Shown: positions 54,216 to 63,233, counted from the stretch's first letter. The stretch: 64,000 nucleotides of DNA from DAIMFL01 sp964372215 (GCA_964372215.1 CAYJQC010000008.1:1-64000), one strand, 5' to 3'. Notes: generated by a model from the letters alone, not told the origin. Numbers and translations are program-made.

Positions 54216-55367
54216 CTACAACGGAATCAGCCGCTCGATCTCGAATCCGATCGAGAGCGCGGCGAGCGCGAAGGCCAGGACGATGCCGAGCTTCGAGGTC
54301 CAGTTGCGGTCGAACGGCCAGAGCTGCTGGCGGCGGTAGTCCTCGGGCGGCACCGGGCCGTCCGGCTGCAGGGTCGCCCAGGTCGCCGGCAGCCGCGCCT
54401 GGCGCACGATGATGGTGACGATCATCGGTGCGATCAGGCAGCCCGGCACCGCGAATCCGAGCAGGACCTGGCCTGGAAGATAATCCTCGGGCGGCGTCGA
54501 CAGCCGCGACATGAACACCCCGAGCAGGGCCGGGGAGGCCGCCCAGTAGAAGTTGTTCAGGGCGTGGTTCCAGTGCTCCATGCCGAACTCGTTCAAGGGC
54601 GAGCGCGCGTTGAGGATCAGGCGCAGGCCGTGGGCGCGGGCGGTGTTGAGGCGCTCAAACATCGCGAACAGCGCGGTGTGCAACAGGATCTGCAGCAGCG
54701 CGAGTCCGGCCAGGAACACGATCACGGTCTGCTGGAGCGCAGTGAACACGGCGAAGGCGATCTGGCCGGCCGGCGCCGGGATGCCCTTGGCCTTCGCGGC
54801 GCCGGAGTCGGGCTCGGCCAGCAGTCCCGGCAGGGCGTCGCACAGGAAGCCGGCCCCCTCATGGGCTTCCAGGATCCACTTCACGAACGGGTCGGGATGC
54901 GCGCAGGCGGCTTGCTGCTGCTCGGTGAGCTTCATCCGGCCGGCATAGAGATCGAAGAGCGGCGCCCGGTCGACCGCGTTGATGGCGAGCGCTGCCAGCA
55001 GCGCGACGGCGACGGCGACGATGCGCCGGCGCCGGACCGCCTTCACCACCGCGGCGACGGCGTCGGCGTGCGGCCGGCCCCCCTGGCTTTCCCGCGTGCC
55101 GATCAGCACCCCGGTCTGTGCCAGCTTTCCCCAGGCCCGCAGCAGCGGGGTCCAGGACAGCCACAGCGCCGGCGCCAGCCCCAGGAAGAAGAATGGGAAC
55201 GGCCACCAGTTGCCGGCCTGGAAATAGCTGGTGTATCCGCTCCCCGCCCCGGCGACCGAATCGGCGAAGCCGAGCCAGACCACGATCGGCCAGAACGCGA
55301 CCGACAGGGCGACCGCGGCCCATAACAGCCACAAGGCGGGATCGCCAGTTCGCTCAGGTGCTTGCAT
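54216..55367 (-). CDS. Multi-pass membrane protein of unknown family
   Basis: A 383-residue inner-membrane protein with about six hydrophobic helices (near residues 15-32, 55-73, 112-129, 202-228, 255-273 and 299-325, with a possible last helix near 355-375). I do not recognise the family. Loops carry two cysteine-rich patches (QQAACAHPDPF, AGFLCDAL). It is convergent with the PAS protein gene, and no strong ribosome binding site precedes the ATG. No function can be proposed. Confidence 0.6.
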   Translation of the reverse strand: MQAPERTGDPALWLLWAAVALSVAFWPIVVWLGFADSVAGAGSGYTSYFQAGNWWPFPFFFLGLAPALWLSWTPLLRAWGKLAQTGVLIGTRESQGGRPHADAVAAVVKAVRRRRIVAVAVALLAALAINAVDRAPLFDLYAGRMKLTEQQQAACAHPDPFVKWILEAHEGAGFLCDALPGLLAEPDSGAAKAKGIPAPAGQIAFAVFTALQQTVIVFLAGLALLQILLHTALFAMFERLNTARAHGLRLILNARSPLNEFGMEHWNHALNNFYWAASPALLGVFMSRLSTPPEDYLPGQVLLGFAVPGCLIAPMIVTIIVRQARLPATWATLQPDGPVPPEDYRRQQLWPFDRNWTSKLGIVLAFALAALSIGFEIERLIPL

Positions 55368-55785
55368 GCGGCGGCTCTACTGCGGTTCGTGGCGGGCGCG
55401 CGCACCCGGCCCGCGGCGGTCGTGCGCGCCGGGGCAGGATAGCGCTTCGAACGAGCGGCGACGCGCCTGATTCTCGCGCGCTGGACAGTCGATGGGAGAG
55501 TGGCCGGAGGACCCGGAATCTCAGAACGCCCCCTAAGATCTCGAAATATTGCCGAAATTTCAGACGAGTCGACGCCAATCAATCGAACTGTGGCATCGCT
55601 GCGGGCGACACTCGAGGTCGTTGGGTCTTAGCTGGTGCCAACTACTCTCAGCCATCTCAAGAGCGCTCTCAAGCCAGATCGGGTGATTGGAGGCCCGTCG
55701 TCATCGAGAAGAGGGCGGCTGCTCCTGTCGGGATGCGAGAACGTGGTTGGTGTTGGATCGCCACAAGCATCGCAAAGGAGCAGCC
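55368..55785. other. Gap, degraded left flank of IS remnants
   Basis: No gene is recognised in about 420 bases. It lies between the membrane protein and the IS110 fragment. Its right part (about 55690-55785) reads like the subterminal end of an IS110-type element, with an AAAGGAG just before the fragment's ATG. No promoter or repeat was identified with confidence. Confidence 0.4.
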
Positions 55786-56015
55786 ATGACCTGTTTTGCC
55801 GGGCTGGACGTCTCTTTGGACGAAACGGCTCTTTGGACGAAACGGCGATCTGCGTCGTCGACGAAACCGGTCGGATCGGACGGGAGCTGCGGGCGGCGAG
55901 GGAGCCGCCGACGTTGATCGCGGCCCTATCGGGTCTGGGGCTGGATCTGAATCGGATCTGTCTGGAAGCCTGCTCGTTGGCGGCATGGCTGCACGACGAA
56001 CTGTGCGCCGCCGGC
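55786..56015 (+). pseudogene. IS110-family transposase, N-terminal remnant with a 17-bp duplication
   Basis: AAAGGAG precedes the ATG at 55786. The N-terminus reads MTCFAGLDVSLDETA, typical of IS110 DEDD transposases. The 17 bases CTCTTTGGACGAAACGG at 55812-55828 are repeated exactly at 55829-55845; removing one copy restores the frame into DETAICVVDETGRIGREL and on through LEACSLAAWLHDELCAAG near 56012. The remainder of the transposase is missing. The copy is therefore disabled by the duplication and truncation. Confidence 0.8.
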
Positions 56016-56109
56016 CTGTCCTGCCGGCCTGCCCTCATCTTCGTACTCCCGGTGTCCCTGTCCCTGATGGTCGCACCGTATACCAGGCTCAGAAACCCCG
56101 GCCGAACAC

Positions 56110-56365
56110 AGGCACTACGAATCTCATACTGGTTGCGAATCTTCTCGAGCGGCTGTTCGGCGGGGAACGCCGGCGCACCAAGTTCATCCTGCATGCCTTC
56201 GATGTGCGCGTCGTCTTGAAGCTCATGTGCGTGACCTTGATCGCGCCGCCGAGCGCCGGCGTGGCGTCAGGATCACAGGGTTCGAGCAGCGCAAGTTGAA
56301 GGCGATCCGCAACGAGCTGGATGACGCTCACGCCGAGCGAACCGCTCTCGCATCCTCAACCCGTT
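56110..56365 (+). pseudogene. IS256-family transposase, C-terminal remnant
   Basis: In one frame LVANLLERLFGGERRRTKFI and VVLKLMCVTLI correspond to the NL-ER-EERRRTK and LKLVFATL C-terminal region of mutator/IS256 transposases. After a one-base frame change near 56235 the match continues as RAAERRRGVRITGFEQRKL and KAIRNELDDAHAERTA, the typical IS256 tail. The piece is decayed and truncated on both sides. Confidence 0.65.
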
Positions 56366-56369
56366 TATC

Positions 56370-56570
56370 CAGCAGGAACCGGACTTGACCCGCGCCCGCG
56401 TCTGGATCAGTCGAACCCGGCACCACGCCCGCAACTTCGAGCGCTACGACCAAACCGCCGCAGCCTTCATCCGTCTCGTCGTGATCCGTGTCATGCTCCG
56501 ACTCTTGACCAGATCATTGATTCCGACTCCTAACTTCCTGAATCGGCTCATCGGTCACCGATACTCCTGA
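56370..56570 (+). pseudogene. IS5-family transposase, C-terminal remnant
   Basis: A 61-codon open stretch ends with a stop at 56568-56570. RVWISRTRHHARNFERYDQT and AAAFIRLVVIRVMLRLLTRS match the C-terminal IS5-family block containing the YREK-like region and the helix after it. It is not the same subgroup as the remnant at 1-375. No inverted repeats are evident. Together with the IS110 and IS256 pieces it marks a transposon graveyard next to the NO-reductase-like cluster. Confidence 0.65.
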
Positions 56571-56690
56571 CGACGGACATGAGGTTCTCATTTCCGGGCG
56601 CAATGACATGGATCAAGGCGGCTTTGAAAAGCACTCAATTTAATTCCGTCGATTTACGAACGGCTGCGCGATTTTGTGAGGGGTTGCATA

Positions 56691-57230
56691 ATGACGGTTC
56701 AGACCCTTGCTGCCCTGCTGACAGCTCTGGCTGTTCTGCTGCTCGGGGTCGTCTTCCTGTACGTCCGGCGCTACGCGCATACGGCGCGTGACTATGCGCC
56801 AGTACAGGGCCGCGCCTACCGCGTCCGCGCGTTTGGCTTCTGGACAATGGTGCTAATCGGATTGCCGGTGACGGTGTTCCTGCTGCGCGCGAACCCCTAC
56901 GGGCCGCCAGAAGCTGCGGAGGTGCAGGTGGTAAACGCCACCGGCGCGCAGTGGTATTGGGATCTCGACCGTGAAGAGGTCGTGGCAGGCCAGCCGGTAG
57001 AGTTCCGCGTGACCAGCACCGACGTCAATCACGGCTTCGGCCTCTATGACGGCGCAGGCCGGCTCGTGGCGCAGACCCAGGCGATGCCGGGCTACGTAAA
57101 CCGGCTGAACCATGTGTTCGAGATGCCTGGAACCTACCGTGTGCTCTGCCTCGAGTATTGCGGGCTGGCGCATCACGACATGAAGGCCGAACTGGTCGTG
57201 ACCGAAGCGGCGGGAGGCGGCGATGAGTGA
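56691..57230 (+). CDS. Heme-copper oxidase subunit II with CuA site (sNOR-type, NorS-like)
   Basis: A 179-residue membrane-anchored cupredoxin. Two N-terminal helices (about 4-24 and 50-66) precede the cupredoxin. The CuA ligands are complete: His114 (VNHGF), Cys153, Glu155, Cys157, His161 and Met164 (CLEYCGLAHHDM). It would accept electrons from a c-type cytochrome or cupredoxin and pass them to subunit I. GAGGGG lies before the ATG at 56691; a GTG at 56676 is possible. The subunit I start overlaps its end by eight bases. The order subunit II, subunit I, SenC, orf1 is that of sNOR clusters. Confidence 0.85.
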   Translation: MTVQTLAALLTALAVLLLGVVFLYVRRYAHTARDYAPVQGRAYRVRAFGFWTMVLIGLPVTVFLLRANPYGPPEAAEVQVVNATGAQWYWDLDREEVVAGQPVEFRVTSTDVNHGFGLYDGAGRLVAQTQAMPGYVNRLNHVFEMPGTYRVLCLEYCGLAHHDMKAELVVTEAAGGGDE

Positions 57231-58680
57231 GGTTCAGGCACAACAGCGAATTAACACGTCGGCAGGCGACAGCCGGGTCTGGGTCGTAAGCTATCTGGCG
57301 ATCACCGGGCTGGTGGTGCTGTTGATGATGGTGCTGGGCTTGGTCATGCGGCTGGTCCAGGCCGAGTGGCTTGGGCTCGAACCGGCGCTATTCTACCAGA
57401 TCATGACAGTGCACGGCACCGGCATGGTGGGCATTGCCGCGCTTGGCGGCGTGGCGGTGATGTGGCATTTCCTGTCGGCCCATGTCGCGCTGCGCGCGGG
57501 CGTGCTGGGCCTCAATCTTGCACTGTTCCTCGTCGGCGTAGTGGCAATTCTCGTGGCCGATTTCATCGGCGGTTTTGCCGGGGCCTGGACCTTTCTCTAT
57601 CCGCTGCCCGCACTGTCGGCTGGGGTCTGGCCGTTCTGGGCGGCGGAGCTGCATCTGGGCGGGCTTCTGCTGATCGGTGTGGGATTCCTTCTGGTCTGCC
57701 TCGAAGCCGGACGCGGGCTGATTGTGGGCTATGGCGGACTGGGCCGGGCGCTCGGGTGGCCGAAGCTTTTTCTGAACCGCGACGATCGCGTGCCGCCGCC
57801 CACTGTTGTGGCCTCGGCCATGGTGGTCATCGTCACCACTCCGGCGCTGATCGCCGCGGCGGTGGTGATCGTGATGAGCCTGGTCAATCTTTTCATTCCC
57901 ACGGTCGACATCAACCCGCTTTTGGCCAAGAACCTGATCTACTTTTTCGGGCACACCCTTATCAACGCCACGATCTACATGACCGTGGTGGTGGTCTATG
58001 AACTTCTGCCGCGTATCACCGCGCGCCCATGGAAGACGACGCGGGTGTTTCTGGCGGCCTGGACCCTCTCCACCACGATGGTTCTGGTCATCTTTCCCCA
58101 TCACCTGCTGATGGATTTCGCCATGCCAACATGGGCCCTGGCGCTCGGACAGGTGCTCTCCTACGTCAACAGCTTCCCGATTCTGATCGTCACCGGGCTC
58201 GGCGCGCTGACGATCTTGCATCGCTCGGGCATCCGCTGGGATCTGGTGTCCACCCTGTTGCTGATCTCGATGTTCGGCTGGATGGCGGGTGTCATCCCGG
58301 CCGTGGTCGATGCCACGATCGTGGTCAATTCGGTGATGCACAATACGATGTGGGTACCGGGGCACTTCCACTTTTACCTGCTGTTGGGTCTGCTGCCGAT
58401 GATCTTTGCCTTCATGATCTACCTCGTACGGGGCGAGGATGTGAGCCCGCAAGGCGGCGATTTGACGGCGATCCTCTTCCTGCTGTTCGGGCTGGGCTTC
58501 GTCACCATGTTTCTTGTGGGCGGCTGGGCCAGCGTCCCACGTCGCTGGGCCGCGCATCTGCCCGAATGGTTGATCTGGGACCAGATCGCCTCGGTCATGG
58601 CGATAGGTGTCACCGTGTTGGCGGGCGTTTTCGTGACGATGTTCTTCGCGCGCATGCCACGGATCCTGCGGGGCGGCTGA
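57223..58680 (+). CDS. Heme-copper oxidase subunit I, probable sNOR-type nitric oxide reductase
   Basis: A 485-residue membrane protein with about twelve helices. All six metal-binding histidines are visible: His64 and His383 for the low-spin heme, His381 for the active-site heme, and His244, His293 and His294 for CuB. Position 248, where A- and B-type oxygen reductases carry the cross-linked Tyr (HPEVY), is Asn here (GHTLIN), suggesting NO reduction rather than O2 reduction. The protein belongs to the cox1 superfamily and is often annotated as cytochrome c oxidase. The neighbours match the norSY-senC-orf1 clusters of ammonia oxidisers. Confidence 0.85.
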   Translation: MSEVQAQQRINTSAGDSRVWVVSYLAITGLVVLLMMVLGLVMRLVQAEWLGLEPALFYQIMTVHGTGMVGIAALGGVAVMWHFLSAHVALRAGVLGLNLALFLVGVVAILVADFIGGFAGAWTFLYPLPALSAGVWPFWAAELHLGGLLLIGVGFLLVCLEAGRGLIVGYGGLGRALGWPKLFLNRDDRVPPPTVVASAMVVIVTTPALIAAAVVIVMSLVNLFIPTVDINPLLAKNLIYFFGHTLINATIYMTVVVVYELLPRITARPWKTTRVFLAAWTLSTTMVLVIFPHHLLMDFAMPTWALALGQVLSYVNSFPILIVTGLGALTILHRSGIRWDLVSTLLLISMFGWMAGVIPAVVDATIVVNSVMHNTMWVPGHFHFYLLLGLLPMIFAFMIYLVRGEDVSPQGGDLTAILFLLFGLGFVTMFLVGGWASVPRRWAAHLPEWLIWDQIASVMAIGVTVLAGVFVTMFFARMPRILRGG

Positions 58681-58681
58681 G

Positions 58682-59272
58682 ATGTGGCGCGCGAGCCTCG
58701 CCACGCTGGCGGTCGCGCTGGTTGGCGGGGTGGTCTTCTGGTGGGGGACCGATGGCAGCCGGGCGCTGACCGCCGAGACCGCACGTCGGCAGAACATCGT
58801 CGCCAGCCCTCGCGCGCTGCCTGATGTCTTGCTCAGGGACCAGAACGGGGCCGAGGTTTTCCTGTCAGACTATCGCAGTGCACCACTGCTGATAGAGTTC
58901 ATCTACACCAGCTGCCCCGATATCTGTCTGGCGCTGGGCACCACGTTCGAGCAGCTGGACAGCACCGCTCCGACTGCAGCGCGTCTTCTCAGCATAAGTT
59001 TCGACCCGGTCGATGGCACAGAACAACTTGGCTGGTTCGCTGACCGCTACGGGGCCACGCCTCCGCGTTGGCGTGTTGCCAGGATTGCGGAAGACGACGC
59101 AAGATCGGCGCTCCTGGAGCGCGCGGGCGTGGTCGTGATCGCCGACGGAGTGGGCGGTTTCGTGCACAATGCCGGACTCTATCTCGTCGATCCCGAGGGG
59201 CGGCTGACCCGCGTCTTCGATCCTGACGATGCCGATGGCGCGCTTGCCGCACTCAGAGCCCATGCGCCTTGA
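58682..59272 (+). CDS. senC: SCO1/SenC family copper chaperone
   Basis: A 196-residue thioredoxin-fold protein anchored by an N-terminal helix (about 4-22). The copper-binding residues are Cys78 and Cys82 (TSCPDICLAL) and His162 (FVHNAGLY). SCO proteins deliver copper to CuA or CuB of heme-copper enzymes. The start is one base after the subunit I stop. It should assemble the CuA site of the subunit II encoded at 56691. Confidence 0.9.
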   Translation: MWRASLATLAVALVGGVVFWWGTDGSRALTAETARRQNIVASPRALPDVLLRDQNGAEVFLSDYRSAPLLIEFIYTSCPDICLALGTTFEQLDSTAPTAARLLSISFDPVDGTEQLGWFADRYGATPPRWRVARIAEDDARSALLERAGVVVIADGVGGFVHNAGLYLVDPEGRLTRVFDPDDADGALAALRAHAP

Positions 59273-59840
59273 GACGCGGGTTGGCGTCGGAATCGGACTG
59301 ATCGCGCTTGGCCTCGCGCCTCCGGTGGCGGGCAGGTTGGAAGCTTCGCTCGTCGCTCACCTGCTTGGGCAATATTCGCTGCTGGTCGGCGGCGGAGCGC
59401 TGATCGGACAGACGCTCGCCTGTCGCGCCGGATCTAGCTGGAGTGCCGCACCGGCTCTGCTGGCCGGGGTGCTCGCGCTCTTGTTCTGGGTGATCCCGCG
59501 CTGGATCGACGCAGCGCTGGCTGATCCGGCGATCGATGCGGCGAAGGCCGCAACACTCGTGTTACTGGCCGGGTTGCCACTGGGCTGGGGCTGGACCAAG
59601 GCCGGACCTGTTCTCCGCGGATTTGTCTGGGCGAACGCGGCCGCGATGCTGGCAATCATGGGGTGGCTGCAACTCGCAGTACCGCAACGGCTGTGCAACA
59701 GCTATCTGATGACCGAACAGACACGCCTTGGTCAGAGCCTTCTGGGGTTGGCGGCGCTGGTTTTGGCCGTAGGCGCAGCTTGGGCAATGGCCTGTCTGGA
59801 TTCGCGCGGGCCAAACCTCCAGGCCAATATCGACGACTGA
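59262..59840 (+). CDS. Small membrane protein associated with the NOR-like cluster (orf1)
   Basis: A 192-residue integral membrane protein with five or six helices, starting METR-like with RLETRVGVGIGLIALGLAPP. The ATG at 59262 overlaps the SCO stop by 11 bases. It lacks metal-binding motifs and any recognised domain. Its position as the fourth gene matches orf1 of norSY-senC-orf1 clusters, whose role is unknown. Confidence 0.7.
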   Translation: MRLETRVGVGIGLIALGLAPPVAGRLEASLVAHLLGQYSLLVGGGALIGQTLACRAGSSWSAAPALLAGVLALLFWVIPRWIDAALADPAIDAAKAATLVLLAGLPLGWGWTKAGPVLRGFVWANAAAMLAIMGWLQLAVPQRLCNSYLMTEQTRLGQSLLGLAALVLAVGAAWAMACLDSRGPNLQANIDD

Positions 59841-59852
59841 GAGCGCCGGTTC

Positions 59853-59887
59853 AAAAAACACCACTGAAGCGGCCGGGTAGTCCGGCC
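59853..59887 (-). terminator. Possible terminator for the hutH strand
   Basis: GGCCGG (59871-59876), five loop bases and CCGGCC (59882-59887) form a stem between the convergent orf1 and hutH genes. Read on the minus strand, a run of six Ts (59853-59858) follows after about a dozen bases. The distance is too long for a strong intrinsic terminator, so it may be weak or Rho-assisted. Confidence 0.4.
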
Positions 59888-60017
59888 CGCCACCCGACAG
59901 CACTGGTGACGTAGCGAGCAACAAAAGGGAATCGACCGGCAGACCCGGACAGTCACTTAAATTGTCGCAGATTCTGTCCAACGATTGGGGAGTAACACAG
60001 TCCACCCCATCAGGTCG

Positions 60018-61682
60018 CTATCCCAATGCCGCCCGCGCGACTTTCACCACCTCGCCGGAATGAACCAATTGAGTTACGGCGTGAAGCCTTGGGTAAAGCA
60101 CCTTGTCCCGCTGCAGATGGTCGATCGGACGGCCATCCATCGCGGCGCTGTCACGCAACCAGCGCAACACCGACCGAGAGCTAGGTGACAGAGCGTCGTC
60201 TCCGACTCCGCGCTCTGTCAGGCGCAGCTCGAGCGCCTGAGCAGCCATCAGAACTTCGATCCCTACGACCGTCTCGATGTTTTTTACGATCTGACGCGCG
60301 TGGCGCCCTGCATTGTTGGCCATCGAAACGTGATCCTCCTGGTTGGAACAGGTCGGAATGGAATCGACACTATCGGGATGCGCAAGCGTCTTGCAGTCCG
60401 ACACCAGGGCCGCGGCTAGATACTGCGGCAGCATGTAGCCGCAGTCCATCCCAACATGTTCGCTGGCGACGAGCATGTCGGGCAAGCCGCGGTTCAGCGT
60501 GCCGTCGTTCAGGCGAAACAAACGACGTTCGGCGATGTTGCCGATCTCGGTCACGACTATCGACAGAAAATCCGCAGCAAAGGCGATATATTCAGCGTGG
60601 AAATTGCCGCCCGAGATGGCCTTGAGGTCACGTCCGGGCAGACGATCCGCAAAGATCAGTGGGTTGTCGGTGGCGGCGTTGATTTCGGTGTCGACAATGC
60701 CGTGGATGAACTTGAGCGTATCGCGCACCGGCCCCAGCACCTGCGGAACACAGCGCAGCGAATAGGCATCCTGCGGAGGCTGACGCTTCGGGTCGCGTCC
60801 AATGCCACCGTCGATCAGCGCGCTGCCTTTCAGCAGCCTGCGGAGGTTGGCGGCACATTCGATCTGACCGGCATGGCCGCGCGCCTCATGCAATTCCGGA
60901 ATGAACGCATCGCCAAATCCCAATAACGCTTCGATCGACATCGCCGCGGCCACTTCGGCCGTCGCCAAGAGGTTCTCCGCATCGGCCAACGCCAGCGCCG
61001 CCTGCGCTGTGGAAAATGATGTCCCGTTCAACAGGGCCAGTCCTTCCTTTGGGCCCAGTACGATGCGTTCGATCCCGGCGGCCTTCATCGCGGCGGCGCC
61101 CGACATCAGTTGGCCGTTGAACCAGGCCTGACCGCTATCGATCTCTGATTCATCTGCCTCGTCGCGCGACATGACTAACGCCATATGCGCCAACGGAATC
61201 AAATCGCCGCTGGCTCCGAGCGAGCCGTACTCGGGCACCCAGGGCGTGACTCCCCTTTCCAGCATCGTCAGAACGGTCTCCACCACCTCGGCACGCACGG
61301 CCGAGTAGCCGCGGGCCAGGCTGGCAGCGCGGACCAGCATTGCCGCCCGCACCACTTCGAAGTCCAATGACTGTCCCACGCCGGCTGCGTTCGACATCAC
61401 CAGCCGCCGCGACAGGTCTCGCGCTTGCGCCGACGATGTGAAGGCCTGACGCCCTGACAGAGACCCGAAGCCCGTATTGATCGAATAGACGGCCTGTGTT
61501 GGTTCACCTCGATCCATCTGGGCCGAAAAGCCAGCGACCCAATCCTCGCTGACCCGCATCACGGCGCGCGCGTCGTCCGACAGCACGACCTTGCATTGCG
61601 CGCGCGCGACGGCCAGCAACCCACTCAGGACGATGGGGCTCGTGCCAAGTTCGATTGCGGTTTCCACGTCATGTCCTTCCAT
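60018..61682 (-). CDS. HutH-family ammonia-lyase (histidine/aromatic amino acid lyase) with variant substrate pocket
   Basis: A 554-residue MIO-dependent lyase. The cofactor-forming Ala157-Ser158-Gly159 is in GSLGASGDLI. DAYSLRCVPQV and SNQEDHVSM keep the arginine and glutamate that bind histidine in HutH. The pocket histidine of canonical HutH (LVLSHAAGVG) is Asn98 here (LVMSNAAGVG), so the substrate may not be plain histidine. ATG 61682 was used; a GTG at 61667 is preceded by GAAGGA and is a good alternative. A HisC-like remnant lies just upstream, with a HutC-type regulator and urocanase gene beyond. Confidence 0.82.
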   Translation of the reverse strand: MEGHDVETAIELGTSPIVLSGLLAVARAQCKVVLSDDARAVMRVSEDWVAGFSAQMDRGEPTQAVYSINTGFGSLSGRQAFTSSAQARDLSRRLVMSNAAGVGQSLDFEVVRAAMLVRAASLARGYSAVRAEVVETVLTMLERGVTPWVPEYGSLGASGDLIPLAHMALVMSRDEADESEIDSGQAWFNGQLMSGAAAMKAAGIERIVLGPKEGLALLNGTSFSTAQAALALADAENLLATAEVAAAMSIEALLGFGDAFIPELHEARGHAGQIECAANLRRLLKGSALIDGGIGRDPKRQPPQDAYSLRCVPQVLGPVRDTLKFIHGIVDTEINAATDNPLIFADRLPGRDLKAISGGNFHAEYIAFAADFLSIVVTEIGNIAERRLFRLNDGTLNRGLPDMLVASEHVGMDCGYMLPQYLAAALVSDCKTLAHPDSVDSIPTCSNQEDHVSMANNAGRHARQIVKNIETVVGIEVLMAAQALELRLTERGVGDDALSPSSRSVLRWLRDSAAMDGRPIDHLQRDKVLYPRLHAVTQLVHSGEVVKVARAALG

Positions 61683-61736
61683 TTCGATGCGGCGGCGCGC
61701 GCGTTGGAAGGGCGCAGCGGATCCGCGGGGCTTCAT

Positions 61737-62078
61737 TCATTCGGGCGCGAGAGCGCCACCGTGTCCAGAACGGCATCTGGTGTCTGCGGGCGTGCCGACG
61801 CCGATGCTCGCGACGTGGAGATGGGCAGGCAAATCCGTCCGCCGGTCGTCGGATGCCGCAGACGAAGGCGCTGCATCGGTCGGGTTGCGAGGGTTGCAGA
61901 TCAGCACGACCCTCGTACGTGGCCCGATAGCGGCACATTGCGCCGCCGTATCCAACCGATGATCGCAATCCAGCGGCACCTTGACCAGACGCGCGCCGGA
62001 AAGGCCGACGATGAATGGATGGGACTCGCAGGATCGCCACGGCGTCACCACCTCGTCGCCTGGTCCGTTCGTATCCAT
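61737..62078 (-). pseudogene. HisC-like aminotransferase remnant
   Basis: A 113-codon open frame begins at an ATG just after an in-frame stop and contains segments of a class I/II aminotransferase: GDEVVTPWRS, VGLSGARLVKVPLD, HRLDTAAQCAAIGPRTRVVLICNPRNPT. These match the histidinol-phosphate aminotransferase core. The conserved N-terminus is absent and the frame is unlike the family after NPT, so it is decayed. It ends 54 bases before the HutH-family lyase. Confidence 0.6.
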
Positions 62079-62355
62079 CGCAACCCCTCAGAGCGATCGG
62101 GCCGGAGGCCGTACCGTGGTGGCAGGAAAGGAGCAGTCGATCACGACGGCAGATGACGGCAACAGGTTGAACGGAACCGCTCACGGCCACATCGCCCGAG
62201 TCGCCGCCGCCAGTTCGGTTTCGAACGGCCGGCAATGAAGTCATTCAGGCAATGCAGCGCGAGCCATTCCGAGATGGCGCCGAATGTGAGCGCCATCAAA
62301 GCGCCACCCGTTGGAAGCGGTCTGTCGCGCGTTGTCGATTCTCTAGTTGCATTAA

Positions 62356-62368
62356 TTAGTATATGCAA
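62356..62368 (-). promoter_or_regulatory. Putative HutC-type operator 2
   Basis: Reading the minus strand, TTGCATATACTAA occurs upstream of the HisC remnant and lyase genes. It differs from the site at 63375-63387 (TTGTATATACGAA) at only two positions, and both resemble the palindromic HutC operators of Pseudomonas. The position suggests control of the minus-strand transcript by the regulator encoded at 62472-63233. Confidence 0.5.
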
Positions 62369-62471
62369 CATAAGACATCATTCGCGCGCTGGCAACGTGT
62401 CAAGGCGTTTCTCGGTTCATGTCCGGAGCAATCGCCAGCCTGTGGCGTGTTGCGCAAGGCGCCGCGCGCCG

Positions 62472-63233
62472 TCAGCGCTGGACGACCATCCGCCCAGCCA
62501 AGCTGAATCTGGCGCCAGGGTGAAGCAGGCGGACACTGGTCGCTATCATGCCACGGGACCAAGTCCGACGTCGCATGAGCAACACCGGATCGCCCAGTTT
62601 CAGTTCCAGAAGTTCACTAGTGGCTTTGTCCGCCAGGACAGCCTGGATCACATGTTCCACCTCTTCAAGCGGTCCGGCCGCCATCAGGTGCTCGTTGGGT
62701 GTGATTTTCGTGAAATCCTGATCAAGATAGTCGGCTGAAAACTGCGGATTGACAAACCGGTCTTCGATCTGGATCGGCCTGCCGTTTTCCCGATGCACCA
62801 GAAGCGAATGAAAAACCGTCGTCCCAGGTGATATATTGATTTCAGTTGCAACCGTCAGGTCACAACTCAGCTGTTCCTGCACGTGAACGTCGGTTGTGTG
62901 TCGATTGCCACGCGCCTCGATCTCGGCGTGGATGTTGCGCAACTCAAGGAACGTCGAGTTGCTGCGGCGCGGCGCGACGAACGTCCCGGCTCCCTGTTTG
63001 CGAAGCAGCACACCTTCGGCCGACAGGTCACGCAACGCAATGTAGACCGTCATCCGCGAGACGCCCAATTGCTCGACCAGTTTGGCTTCGGACGGAATGC
63101 GGCTGCCTTCGGGCCATTCGCCGCTGTCGATTTTTTCCAGGACATGATTGCGGATCTGCTGGCCGAGCGAGAGTGCCACGGCCCCGCCATTGGCAAGCTG
63201 ATTGCGCTTCCCGAGGATTCTGCGCCTGTTCAA
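62472..63233 (-). CDS. hutC: HutC-type GntR family repressor
   Basis: A 253-residue regulator with a winged helix-turn-helix (about residues 22-90: IPSEAKLVEQLGVSRMTVYIALRDLSAEGVLLRKQGAGTFVA) and a UTRA ligand-binding domain (about 110-245). HutC represses histidine-use genes and is released by urocanate. It lies between the HutH-like and urocanase genes, divergent from the latter. The annotated start is 63233. Confidence 0.83.
   Translation of the reverse strand: MNRRRILGKRNQLANGGAVALSLGQQIRNHVLEKIDSGEWPEGSRIPSEAKLVEQLGVSRMTVYIALRDLSAEGVLLRKQGAGTFVAPRRSNSTFLELRNIHAEIEARGNRHTTDVHVQEQLSCDLTVATEINISPGTTVFHSLLVHRENGRPIQIEDRFVNPQFSADYLDQDFTKITPNEHLMAAGPLEEVEHVIQAVLADKATSELLELKLGDPVLLMRRRTWSRGMIATSVRLLHPGARFSLAGRMVVQR

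Noticed and set aside
55628..56194. Minus-strand open frame over the IS remnants
   Set aside because: No recognised family; the plus strand gives clear transposase fragments.
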